Notes under the pieces: generated by a model | Databases searched by the model: none | What the model saw: the letters and a program-made list of their open reading frames with translations, nothing else | Told to the model about the DNA's origin: nothing | Assembly: GCF_900115095.1 (NCBI RefSeq) | Contig: NZ_FOVH01000028.1 | Span: 1-64,000, forward strand | DNA from: Actinomadura madurae | Lineage (GTDB): Bacteria; Actinomycetota; Actinomycetes; Streptosporangiales; Streptosporangiaceae | Length of the DNA stretch: 64,000 nucleotides | Direction of reading: 5' to 3' | Part shown: positions 7,291 through 15,608 of the stretch, one piece after another | Layout of the letters: each line of letters begins with the position of its first letter | Numbering within the stretch: the first letter of the stretch is position 1 | Made by a program: the position numbers and the translations under genes

Positions 7291-8526
7291 TCAGTGTGGT
7301 AGGTCGAAGGCGAGGGTGAGGTTGTCTATCTGGGCGAGTAGGAGGCCGTCGCCGATCGCGAGGTTGTTCTCGAACGCCACGCTGTCGGTCTCGATCCTTG
7401 GTGGCGGCCAGGCGACGCTTGGCAGGGTCCGGCTCATCGTGCCCCGCTTCGTGTCGAAGACCTTCAACCCTCCGCTGGGGTCGGGCCCGTACAGGCTGGC
7501 GCGATGAAGTGGTGCGTATTCGGTGTCCAGGCCGCCTGGGACGTCGACCGACCAGAGTGGCGAGCCGTCGCTGAGGTTCAGGGCCTGGACGTGCGAGTCG
7601 GAGAGGAAGGTGTCGCCGACCAGCAGCCGGTCGTCCAGGAGCCGCCATCCCGGCATGCCCAACCCGGTGACTGGCCGCCGCCAGCGACGCTGTCCGGTGC
7701 CGAGGTCGTACGCGACGATCCAGGAGGAGTCGTTGGAGCCTTCCTCGACCAGTACCCGGCCGGCCCCGACACCTATGACCCTCTTGATCGGGCCGGTAGC
7801 GCGCCACAAGAGCGTCGCGTCGGGCAGCCGGCGCACATGCAGCCCGGCGGGAGCGGTGTTGGTGTCGTAGGCCAGCACGCCGGCTCCGGTCGCGGTGGTG
7901 TCGAGCTGCGCCGGGATGTGCCAGCGCGGCTTGCCCGTCCGCGCGTGGAGGCTGGTGATCGACGTGCCGATGTCGAGCACATCGCCGTGCTCGGTCACGA
8001 CGGTCTCGTTGTCGAGTCCCTCGGGAAAGCGGCCGGACCGTTGGGCGCACCACAGGTTGCGGCCTGTGGTGATGTCGAACGCCGCCACATGGTCACTGCT
8101 GCTGAGATTGAGGATGCCGGGCGCGCCGGCGGCGCCCGGCGGTGTCGTCCCCCTCCGCTCCCACACGGTCGCGCCGTCGGAGGCTCGCATCACCCTGACG
8201 ACCGGCCACTCACGGCCGTCGCCGCGCTCGGGGGGAAGGTTCACCGCGACCAAGCCGCCCTTGACCGGTCCTAATCGGACCTCATCGCCGGCCGGGTGGG
8301 CGGTCGCCCAGCGGAGTCGTCCCAGGTGCCGATCGCCTGGGAAGTTCCGGGCCTGGACGAGGGCGCGTTCCGCGACCGGGGTCGGACGGGCTGTGCCCTC
8401 GTCCGCCGGGGCGAAGTCTTCCAGGCATCGGTCCGGCTGGGCGGCCGTATCGGCCATGGGCACCACCGCGGCCAGTATGAGCGCCAGCGCGGCCCAGATC
8501 CGCGCGGGCCGCGCCATGCTGATCAT
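7291..8526 (-). CDS. Exported PQQ-binding-like beta-propeller protein
   Basis: About 411 residues. Basic N-terminus, hydrophobic segment IWAALALILAAVVPM and a likely cleavage near TAAQ indicate Sec export. The mature part has repeated propeller blades of the PQQ/quinoprotein type (GATVWERRG, GRNLWCAQRSG, GKPRWHIPA, GQRRWRRPV, GSPLWSVD), each ending in the W-docking motif. It lacks a cytochrome c or dehydrogenase active site, so it is more like a BamB-type scaffold or sensor propeller than an enzyme. Start chosen at the ATG of MISMARP; the next ATG (8517) is equally possible, and neither has a good ribosome site. Confidence 0.8.
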   Translation of the reverse strand: MISMARPARIWAALALILAAVVPMADTAAQPDRCLEDFAPADEGTARPTPVAERALVQARNFPGDRHLGRLRWATAHPAGDEVRLGPVKGGLVAVNLPPERGDGREWPVVRVMRASDGATVWERRGTTPPGAAGAPGILNLSSSDHVAAFDITTGRNLWCAQRSGRFPEGLDNETVVTEHGDVLDIGTSITSLHARTGKPRWHIPAQLDTTATGAGVLAYDTNTAPAGLHVRRLPDATLLWRATGPIKRVIGVGAGRVLVEEGSNDSSWIVAYDLGTGQRRWRRPVTGLGMPGWRLLDDRLLVGDTFLSDSHVQALNLSDGSPLWSVDVPGGLDTEYAPLHRASLYGPDPSGGLKVFDTKRGTMSRTLPSVAWPPPRIETDSVAFENNLAIGDGLLLAQIDNLTLAFDLPH

Positions 8527-8599
8527 GCGGCCGAGGCTAGGGACGCTCGCCCCTTCCCGCAAGCCGCCAGAGTCAGCTCATGAGCCGAGGTACGACCTG

Positions 8600-9679
8600 T
8601 CACGCATTGGGCGGCAGGTCGGTTCCGGCGCCGCGGTGGCGCATCGCCACCAGGTCGGCGCGGGCGTGTTCGCCGCTTCGGTGTTCGGGCAGCGTGGTCG
8701 TGTCCGTTTGCTCCACCTCGAAGCCGGCGTCCGCGATCATGTCCAGGTCGGCCTTGCCCGCCTGGCCTTCGCTGGTCAGGTAATCGCCCAGGAAGATCGA
8801 GTTGACCACGTGCAGCGCGAGCGGCTGGAGCGTCCGCAGGTGGATCTCCCGTCCTCCGGCGAGACGGACCTCCACATCCGGGCAGACGAACCGCACCATC
8901 GCCAGGATCCGCAGGCACCGCTGCGGGGTCAGGGCCCAATCCTCGGCCATCGGAGTTCCCTTGAACGGGATCAGGAAGTTCACCGGGACCGAGTCCACGT
9001 CCAGCTCACGCAGCGCGAACACCACGTCCACCAGGTCCGAGTCACTTTCGCCCATTCCCGCGATCAGACCGGAGCAGGCCGAGAGACCTTCCGCCTTGCT
9101 CTTCTGTACGGACGCGACGCGGTCGGTGAAGTCGTGCGTCGTGCAGATGTCCGCGTACACGGCCTCGGCGGTGTTGAGGTTGTGGTTGTAAGCGTGGGCG
9201 CCTGCCTCCCGCAGCCGCGCCGCCTGCCCGTCGGACAGCAGCCCGAGACAGGCGCAGATCTCCACGTCCTCGTTCTGCTTCTTGATCGCCGCGATGGTGT
9301 CGGCGACCCGTTCCACGTCCCGGCCGGTCGGGCCGCGCCCGCTGGCCACCAGGCACACGCGTTTGGCGCCGCCGGCCACGCCCGCCTCGGCGGCCGCGGC
9401 CGCCTCATCGGGCTTCAGCCAGGTATAGGTCAGAACGTCTGCCTTCGACCCCAACCGCTGCGAGCAGTACGAGCAATCCTCGGGGCACAGCCCCGACTTC
9501 AGATTGACCAGATAGTTCAGCTTGACCCGGCGCCCGAACCAGTGCCGGCGTACCTCCCCAGCCGCGGCCACCACTTCGAGCAGGTCGTCATCGCGGGTCC
9601 CCAGCACCGCGAGCGCCTCGTCCCGAGTCGGCGGCTCACGCCGCAGCCCCTTGTCAACCAGAGTGTCCAGCAGATCCAT
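8600..9679 (-). CDS. bioB: Biotin synthase
   Basis: 359 residues. Radical-SAM enzyme inserting sulfur into dethiobiotin. The radical-SAM cluster motif CPEDCSYC (C-x3-C-x2-C) follows VKLNYLVNLKSG, and the later family motifs YNHNLNTAEAVYADICTTH and GLIAGMGESDSD are intact, as is VNFLIPFKGTPM. ATG at 9679 is preferred over an upstream start because the protein then begins at the usual MDLLDTLVD and has GAGGA nine bases upstream. The other biotin genes (bioA, bioD, bioF) are absent from this window, so it stands alone. The unusual C-terminal tail is short and polar. Confidence 0.95.
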   Translation of the reverse strand: MDLLDTLVDKGLRREPPTRDEALAVLGTRDDDLLEVVAAAGEVRRHWFGRRVKLNYLVNLKSGLCPEDCSYCSQRLGSKADVLTYTWLKPDEAAAAAEAGVAGGAKRVCLVASGRGPTGRDVERVADTIAAIKKQNEDVEICACLGLLSDGQAARLREAGAHAYNHNLNTAEAVYADICTTHDFTDRVASVQKSKAEGLSACSGLIAGMGESDSDLVDVVFALRELDVDSVPVNFLIPFKGTPMAEDWALTPQRCLRILAMVRFVCPDVEVRLAGGREIHLRTLQPLALHVVNSIFLGDYLTSEGQAGKADLDMIADAGFEVEQTDTTTLPEHRSGEHARADLVAMRHRGAGTDLPPNA

Positions 9680-9789
9680 GCCGCCGATCCTCGCCTGACG
9701 CGCAGGCCCGGCCAAGGCACGAACCCCACAAGACGAACCGATCAAGATCTGTCCACAACGACGGTCCGTCGGCGCGGCGGGGCAGCCGA

Positions 9790-10335
9790 TCAGAAATCGT
9801 GGGTGGGAAGCACGCCTTTTAGAGGCTCCGGGATGGAGAGGTCTTCACCGAGGACGACAGAGGCGCTGTGAGTGTAGTCGTCACCGCGCGGCTCGGAGAA
9901 GATCGTCGCCTTCCCCTCCAGCCGGTCGATCAGCAGGTAGAGCGGGATGTCGGCGGCGGCGTAACCACGGCGCTTGGGCCCGCGATCACGCTCGGCGCCC
10001 TTGCGGTCACGAGCACGGCCGGACGTCACCTCCAGGACCATCGCCACCCCGTCCGGTTTACTGTGCCATTCGCATCCCGCGAAGGCGCCCTTGGGCGCTG
10101 CGATGCCGTCGGGGACGTACTCCCCTTCCGGGCTGATCAACGTCAGGTTCCGGTGCAGCCGCAGCCCATGGACCTCTCGAACCCAATCGTCAACGGCTAC
10201 GACGATGGTCTCGTGCTGTCCGTCCGGGGGCGGCGACACGATGATCTCTGCATCTATGAGTTCGGCGCGGAAACCCGGCATCACGTCGAGCACGGCAAAT
10301 GCCTCGCGCAAGCCGTCATTTTCGCGTGGTGGCAA
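9790..10335 (-). CDS. Uma2-family (DUF820) nuclease-fold protein
   Basis: 181 residues. The PD-(D/E)XK-like Uma2 core is visible: FRAELIDAEIIVSPPP near the N-terminus, PDGIAAPKGAF in the middle, and VAMVLEVTSGRARDRKG followed by YAAADIPLYLLIDR. The E-V-T-S segment after PDG is the expected catalytic strand (D...EV/S). Such proteins are abundant in actinomycetes, and their substrate is unknown. The start is a TTG seven bases after the stop of the upstream SDR gene; no ATG or GTG precedes it in frame nearby, and the ribosome site is weak. Probably the last gene of the methyltransferase-SDR-Uma2 transcription unit. Confidence 0.82.
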   Translation of the reverse strand: MPPRENDGLREAFAVLDVMPGFRAELIDAEIIVSPPPDGQHETIVVAVDDWVREVHGLRLHRNLTLISPEGEYVPDGIAAPKGAFAGCEWHSKPDGVAMVLEVTSGRARDRKGAERDRGPKRRGYAAADIPLYLLIDRLEGKATIFSEPRGDDYTHSASVVLGEDLSIPEPLKGVLPTHDF

Positions 10336-10342
10336 GGGAGTG

Positions 10343-11044
10343 TCAGAGGGGTGAGGGGACGGGGCGGATGGTGAGGGTGTTGACGTCGACGCCGTCCGGC
10401 TGCCCGATCGCCCACACGATGGCGTCGGCGATCCGGTCGGCGTCGATCATCGCCCGGTCCGGCGGGCCGCCGTCCGCGTCGAAGAAGTTGGTCTCCGTTG
10501 CTCCGGGATTGACCAGGGTCACTCCCACTCCGTCATGGGTCACCATGCGCCGGGTGTTCTCGGCGAGCCCGGTCACCGCCCATTTGGTCGCCCCGTAGAT
10601 GTTGCCGGGGCTGTAGACCACTCCCGCGACACTTCCGATGAGCACGATCCGTCCGTGCGTCCGCTTCAACTCGGGCAGGGCGGCCCTGATCAGCAGCGCC
10701 GGTCCGAGCACATTGGTCAGCACCATGTCGCGCCATACGGCGGGGTCCCCATCGGTCACGTCGTCGAAAGAGGCGAAGCCTGCATTGGCCACGACCGCGT
10801 TGAGCCGCCCGAATTCCTTGACCGTGGACTCGACGGCGGCCTGCACGTCCTCGTAGTCGCTCGCGTCGCCGACGAACGTGCGCAGCCCTGCCGGGTGGCC
10901 CATCGACTCGGCGAAGCGATGGAGACGATCCGCGCCCCGTCCGGTGATGCTCACCCGGTACCCCCGGCTCAGGAGCAGGCGGGCCGTGGCCGCCCCGATT
11001 CCGCTTCCGCCGCCGGTGATCAGGCAGACAGGAGAGTCACTCAC
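10343..11044 (-). CDS. Short-chain dehydrogenase/reductase
   Basis: 233 residues, classical SDR. Cofactor motif TGGGSGIG (residues about 11-18), NAG in VVANAG, catalytic Ser in LIGSVAG and Y-x3-K in YGATK are all present; TGRGADR after the second strand suggests NADP(H). The frame is open far upstream but the GTG at 11044 is the start, with GAGGGGG seven bases before it. It follows the methyltransferase gene by 32 bases. Substrate cannot be deduced. Confidence 0.9.
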   Translation of the reverse strand: MSDSPVCLITGGGSGIGAATARLLLSRGYRVSITGRGADRLHRFAESMGHPAGLRTFVGDASDYEDVQAAVESTVKEFGRLNAVVANAGFASFDDVTDGDPAVWRDMVLTNVLGPALLIRAALPELKRTHGRIVLIGSVAGVVYSPGNIYGATKWAVTGLAENTRRMVTHDGVGVTLVNPGATETNFFDADGGPPDRAMIDADRIADAIVWAIGQPDGVDVNTLTIRPVPSPL

Positions 11045-11076
11045 GTGCAGCCCCCTCGTGGATCTCGTCGTACGGG

Positions 11077-11913
11077 TCAGGGTTTGAGGGCTACGCCGCC
11101 GTAGGCGCCGGCCTGGGAGGAGGCGAGGGCGGCGTCCTTCGGGTTGCCGTCGGGGCGCCATTCGGTGACGGGGACGACGCCCGGGTCGACCAGGTTCCAG
11201 CCGGTGAAGAACTCCTCGACCCGGTCGCGGGAGCGGACGGTCAGGTTCACGCCGGACGCGGTGTAGGTGCTCACCACGGCGCGGGACTCCTCCGGGTTCT
11301 CCACCAGGTCGGCGGTCGCGTGCGAGAAGATCATCACACTGCCGGGCGGCAGGACCCCCTTGTAGCGCTCCAGGATCTCGCCCGGTCCGTCCTCGTCGGG
11401 GACGAAGTGCAGGAGGGCGACCGTGAGCAGCGCGACGGGCCGCGTGAAGTCGATGAGCTCCGCCGTCTCGGGCGCGGACAGGATGCGCTCGTGGTCGCGG
11501 AAGTCGGCGTCCAGGTAGGCGGTGCGGCCCTCGGGGGTGCCGGCGAGCAGCGCGCGGGCGTGCGTCAGGACGATCGGGTCGTTGTCGACGTAGACGACGC
11601 GCGAGTCGGGAGCGATGGCCTGGGCGACCTCGTGGGTGTTGTCGGAGGCCGGGATCCCGGTGCCGATGTCCAGGTACTGGCGGATGCCGAGGTCGGCGGC
11701 GAACCGCACGGCGCGGCCGAGGAAACGGCGGTTGGCCTGGGCGGCCACGGCGATATCGGGGAAGATTTCGAGCGCCTTCGCGGCCGCTTCCCGGTCGGCC
11801 GCGAAATTGTCCTTGCCGCCCAGGTAGTAGTCGTACATGCGCGCCGAATGGGGGACGTCCGTCCGCAGGTCCGAGGACGGTGCGTGATCGCCCTGCCACT
11901 CCGACGACACCAT
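11077..11913 (-). CDS. SAM-dependent methyltransferase, PF04672 (DUF574) family
   Basis: 278 residues. The family hallmark near the N-terminus, VPHSARMYDYYLGGKDNFAA, is followed by the SAM-binding strand YLDIGTGIPASDN and acidic loop VVYVDNDPIVL. Late motifs FSHAT and VDPGVVPV-W-RP are conserved. These Rossmann methyltransferases are strongly expanded in Streptosporangiales and Streptomyces; their substrates are mostly unknown. Ribosome site GGGGGAG precedes the ATG. It leads a unit with the SDR and Uma2 genes. It is one of three paralogs in this window. Confidence 0.88.
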   Translation of the reverse strand: MVSSEWQGDHAPSSDLRTDVPHSARMYDYYLGGKDNFAADREAAAKALEIFPDIAVAAQANRRFLGRAVRFAADLGIRQYLDIGTGIPASDNTHEVAQAIAPDSRVVYVDNDPIVLTHARALLAGTPEGRTAYLDADFRDHERILSAPETAELIDFTRPVALLTVALLHFVPDEDGPGEILERYKGVLPPGSVMIFSHATADLVENPEESRAVVSTYTASGVNLTVRSRDRVEEFFTGWNLVDPGVVPVTEWRPDGNPKDAALASSQAGAYGGVALKP

Positions 11914-12003
11914 TGGCGACTCCCCCGGTCCGGCATTTTCTCGCCCCGGCTTTCCCGCCGGTAACTTTGATCCTATCCGGGCCCGGGGGGCGTCACGGCC
12001 GTT

Positions 12004-13521
12004 TCAGGAATCGCGTTCCTTAAGCAGGGCCTTGTGGATTTTGCCGACGGGGGTGAGGGGCACCTCCGCGGTGATGACGAACTGGCGGGGGACCTTGTAG
12101 TCGGCCAGCCGGTCCCGGCAGTAGGCGGCCAGTTCGTCCTCGGTGGGCGGACCGCTCTCGGGGCTCGGGACGATGTAGAAGCGCCCCACCTCGCCGAGGA
12201 CGTCGTCGGGGACGCCGATGCCCGCGGCCATCGCCACCTTGGGGTGGGCGGTCAGGACGTTCTCGATCTCGACCGGGTACACGTTGAAGCCGCCCTGGAT
12301 GTACATCTCCTTCTTGCGGCCGCGCAGGACCAGGTGGCCGTCCGGTTCCATCTCGACCATGTCGCCGGTGGCCAGCCAGCCGTCCGGGGAGAAGACCTCG
12401 GCGGTCTCGGACGGCATGTCCCAGTAGCCGGCGGCGACGCACCCGCCGCGGATCTGGAGCTCGCCCGCCTCGCCGGGCGGGAGGACGCCGCCGTCCGGGC
12501 CGACGACCCGGGCCTCGAAGTCGCCGATGATCGCGCCGAGGGTCCGGGAGACCGTCTCGGGGTCGTCGTCCAGCGGGGACAGCACGCACGCGCCGGAGGA
12601 CTCCGACAGGCCGTACAGGCCGTAGACCGGGGCTCCCGGGAAGCCCTGGCGGATGGCGTCGGCCAGCGCGGGTTCCACGTTCGAGCCGCCCGCCACGCAC
12701 ATGCGCACGGACGAGACGTCGTGGTCGGCGAAGTCGGGACGGCCGAGCATCAGCACGTACATGGTCGGGACGGCGCCGAGGTACGTCACCCGGTGGCGCT
12801 CGATGGCGCGCAGGGCCGCGTCCGGGGAGAACGCCGGGAGGAGGGCGACCGAGCCGCCGCTGACCAGGGCGGTCATGAGGGTGCAGGTGATGCCGCCGAC
12901 ATGGTTGAACGGAAGGTGCCCCAGGAGGACGTCGTCCTCGGTCATCCCGCAGTGGTCCGCCTGCGCGTGGGCGGACGCCAGGATGCCGCGGTGGGTGATG
13001 ACCGCGCCCTTGGGCCGTCCCGTCGTGCCCGAGGTGTAGAGGATCATGAGCGGGTCGTCGGGACGCACCGCGCCGGCGGCCGACGCGAGCGCCGCCGGGT
13101 CGGCGGAGGACGCCGTCAGGTCGTCGAAGCCGGCACCGAAGTGCACGGCCGGGATCTTCGCCGACTCGTAGAACGCCGCGAAGTCGAAGCCGGGCACGGA
13201 GTCGAGGCTGATGACCAGCCGGGCGCCGCTCTGCCCCAGCATGTAGGACAGCTCCCGCTCCCGGTAGCGGACGTTGAGCGGGACGACGACCGCGCCGATC
13301 CGGGCCGCGCCGAAGAAGGCCGCGAGCCACTGCGGGGTGTTGAGGCCCAGCAGGCCGATCCTGTCCCCGCGGGAGACGCCGCGGGCCAGCAGGCCGGCCG
13401 CGACCCGTCCGGCCAGCGCGTCGAACTCGGCGAACGTGATGGTGCCGTCGCCGTCGCGCAGGAACGTCGTGTTCCGTGCCGCGGCGTGCTCAAGCGTCGC
13501 TCCGACCGTCTCTGCCCGCAT
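12004..13521 (-). CDS. AMP-dependent acyl-CoA ligase (long-chain/aryl type)
   Basis: 505 residues, ANL superfamily. P-loop LYTSGTTGRPKGAVITH, YGLSESSGACVLSP, the hinge GWLATGDMVEMEPDGHLVLRGR (read in parts) and the C-terminal lysine in PVGKIHKALL are all intact, so it should be active. The binding-pocket segment suits a fatty or aryl acid; sequence alone does not fix the substrate. ATG at 13521 has GAGAGGG upstream; a GTG at 13539 is an alternative. It follows a PF04672 methyltransferase by 53 bases and may be co-transcribed with it. Confidence 0.9.
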   Translation of the reverse strand: MRAETVGATLEHAAARNTTFLRDGDGTITFAEFDALAGRVAAGLLARGVSRGDRIGLLGLNTPQWLAAFFGAARIGAVVVPLNVRYRERELSYMLGQSGARLVISLDSVPGFDFAAFYESAKIPAVHFGAGFDDLTASSADPAALASAAGAVRPDDPLMILYTSGTTGRPKGAVITHRGILASAHAQADHCGMTEDDVLLGHLPFNHVGGITCTLMTALVSGGSVALLPAFSPDAALRAIERHRVTYLGAVPTMYVLMLGRPDFADHDVSSVRMCVAGGSNVEPALADAIRQGFPGAPVYGLYGLSESSGACVLSPLDDDPETVSRTLGAIIGDFEARVVGPDGGVLPPGEAGELQIRGGCVAAGYWDMPSETAEVFSPDGWLATGDMVEMEPDGHLVLRGRKKEMYIQGGFNVYPVEIENVLTAHPKVAMAAGIGVPDDVLGEVGRFYIVPSPESGPPTEDELAAYCRDRLADYKVPRQFVITAEVPLTPVGKIHKALLKERDS

Positions 13522-13574
13522 CTCGCCCTCTCTCGTCACGATTCCTGGTCATGGGAGCGGGGTTTGCGCACACC

Positions 13575-14378
13575 TCAGAGCTTGCGGCCGACGCCGGCGT
13601 AGAACCAGATCGGCAGGGCCTCCTCCAGAGCGACCTCGCGGTCGGGACGCCACAGCGGCGCCCACACCAGGCCGGGGTCGACGAGCTCGAAGTCGCCGAA
13701 CAGGGCCGTCACCTGGTCGCGGTCCCGGGGCGTCCCGGGCGCGTTGGTCTTCTTGTAGACCTCGACCACCTTGGCGACGATGTCCGGGACGCCGTCGGCG
13801 GAGGCATGGGTGATCGCCATGTGGCTGCCCGGGGCCAGCGCGGCGCGGAGGGCGGCCATGATGCCGGGCGGGTCGTCCTCGTCGGCGATGAAGTGGAGCG
13901 TCGCGATCGTCAGCAGCCCGACCGGCTTGGTGAAGTCCAGCAGCGGCGTGATCTCGGCGTGCTCCAGGATCTCCCGGGGGCGGCGGATGTCGGCCTGGAC
14001 CATTCGCGTGCCCGGCGAGTCGGCGAGGATCGCGCGGCCGTGCGCGACGACCTGGCCGTCGTAGTCGACGTAGGCGACGCGGGCGGCGGGGTTCACCGAC
14101 TGGGCGATCTGGTGGACGTTCTGCTGCGTGGGGAGCCCCGTGCCGATGTCGAGGAACTGGTCGATGCCCTGCTCGGCCATGTACCGCACGGCGCGGCCCA
14201 TGAACGCCCGGTTCTCCTTGATCAGGGTGATCAGGGTGGGGTCGGCGGCCTTCGCCTCCTCGGCACGGAGACGGTCGGCCTCGTAGTGGTCCTTGCCGCC
14301 GAGGTAGTAGTCGTACATCCGGGCGATGTTCGGGACGGTCGGGTCGAATCCGCCTGGCCGGAACCCCTCGCCTGCCAC
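13575..14378 (-). CDS. SAM-dependent methyltransferase, PF04672 (DUF574) family
   Basis: 267 residues with the signature VPNIARMYDYYLGGKDHYEA, SAM loop FLDIGTGLPTQQN and VAYVDYDGQVV. Compared with the copy at 11.1 kb it lacks the long polar N-terminus and has YVDYDGQVV in place of the commoner YVDNDPIVL. GTG start with GGAG upstream. It sits between the F420 oxidoreductase and the acyl-CoA ligase on the same strand. Function unknown. Confidence 0.88.
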   Translation of the reverse strand: MAGEGFRPGGFDPTVPNIARMYDYYLGGKDHYEADRLRAEEAKAADPTLITLIKENRAFMGRAVRYMAEQGIDQFLDIGTGLPTQQNVHQIAQSVNPAARVAYVDYDGQVVAHGRAILADSPGTRMVQADIRRPREILEHAEITPLLDFTKPVGLLTIATLHFIADEDDPPGIMAALRAALAPGSHMAITHASADGVPDIVAKVVEVYKKTNAPGTPRDRDQVTALFGDFELVDPGLVWAPLWRPDREVALEEALPIWFYAGVGRKL

Positions 14379-14516
14379 CGTGTCTCCTCACCGGCCGCTC
14401 ATGATCTTCGGTACTACCTTACGGTGCCTTGCCCGTCCCTCGAACCGTTCCAAGCGGGCGCACCGATCACGATTCGGTTCCGCGCCTGGTCAGCTCGTCC
14501 TGTTCGAAGATGGTCG

Positions 14517-15599
14517 TCATCGGGAGGCCCGGCCGGGGTTGGCGGGCAGCCCGCCGAACCGCGCCGGCCGGACGCGCCGGTAGGCGTCCAGCACGGGGGC
14601 GAGCTCGGCCGGCGTCGCGCCGTGCAGGATCACGCTGTCGGCGCCCGCGTCGAACTGGGAGAGCACGCGGGCGGCGCACCGCTCGGGCGTGCCCGTGGCG
14701 GACGCGGCGAGCCACTCCTCGGGGAGGAGTCCGGCGACACGCCGCAGCTGCTCGGTGGTGCCGATCGCGTCGAAGGCGCCCGGGTAGCCGGAGACGAGGT
14801 CGTCGGCGCGGAACCGGGCCAGCACCGCCGGGTCCCAGCCGTTGACCCTGACCAGCAGGTCGCCGTAGCCCTGGAGGTAGGTGGCGAGGCGGCCGACGAG
14901 CTTGCGCAGCCGCGGTTCCTCGTCCAGGTGGTCGCCGACCGTGGCGAGCACCGACCAGATCCGGACGGACGCCGGGTCGCGCCCGGCCTCGTCCGCACCG
15001 CGCCGGACCGCGGCGACGGCTTTGGCGAGGGTCTCGTCGGTGAAGAAGGTGTGCAGGACGACGCCGTCGGCGACGCGCCCGGCGAACTCCAGCGTCCGCT
15101 CCCCCATCGCGGTCAGGATGACCGGGACGTCCTCGTCGAACGCGGGATCCTGGCTGAGGTAGGGGAAGGTCCCGGCGGGCCCGTCGTGCCCGGCGACCGC
15201 TTCGCCGTGCCAGAGGCGGCGCAGGATCCCGATGACGTCCTCGAGCTGCGCGGAGGTCACCCGGGGCAGGCCCATGACGTCGAAGAGGGCGTCGAATCCG
15301 CGCCCCAGGCCCAGCGCGAACCGCCCACCGGACATCCGGTGCATGGTGGTCGCGAAGGTCGCCGTCAGCAGCGGGTGCCGGGTGTTCGGATTCGTCGCCG
15401 CGGTCGCGATCCCGATCCGCTCGCTCACGGCCGCGGCGGCCCCCGACAGCGCGGCCGCCTCCTTGGTCGTGAAGCGCTCGGACAGGAAGACCGCCCCGAG
15501 GCCCAGCCGCTCGCCCTCCGCGACCTCGGCGAGCAGGTCCCGGGGGCTGTCCGAATGCCCGGCAAGCCCGTAGAAGCCCAGCTCGGGAAGATCACTCAT
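14517..15599 (-). CDS. LLM-class F420-dependent oxidoreductase (TIGR03857/MSMEG_2249-like)
   Basis: 360 residues with the bacterial-luciferase-like TIM barrel: ERLGLGAVFLSERFTTKEAA at the front, RFALGLGRGFDALFDVMGL in the cofactor region and VPVILTAMGERTLEFAGRVADG. The N-terminal LPELGFYGLAGH and the FDALFDVMGLP segment resemble the probable F420-dependent group of Mycobacterium and Actinomadura. It transfers hydride using reduced deazaflavin; the substrate is unknown. ATG start with weak AAGG upstream. The 138-base gap to the following methyltransferase may hold a promoter. Confidence 0.82.
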   Translation of the reverse strand: MSDLPELGFYGLAGHSDSPRDLLAEVAEGERLGLGAVFLSERFTTKEAAALSGAAAAVSERIGIATAATNPNTRHPLLTATFATTMHRMSGGRFALGLGRGFDALFDVMGLPRVTSAQLEDVIGILRRLWHGEAVAGHDGPAGTFPYLSQDPAFDEDVPVILTAMGERTLEFAGRVADGVVLHTFFTDETLAKAVAAVRRGADEAGRDPASVRIWSVLATVGDHLDEEPRLRKLVGRLATYLQGYGDLLVRVNGWDPAVLARFRADDLVSGYPGAFDAIGTTEQLRRVAGLLPEEWLAASATGTPERCAARVLSQFDAGADSVILHGATPAELAPVLDAYRRVRPARFGGLPANPGRASR

Positions 15600-15608
15600 G
15601 AGCGGACC

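Noticed and set aside
7018..8053. Minus-strand frames overlapping the 5' side of the DUF262-like remnant and PQQ gene
   Set aside because: Arg-rich shadows without family features; the PQQ propeller frame has clear repeated W motifs.
10343..11899. A single 518-codon gene spanning methyltransferase and SDR
   Set aside because: Only the last 233 codons are coding (SDR); the upstream part is an alternative frame of the methyltransferase. A GTG with a strong ribosome site marks the real SDR start.
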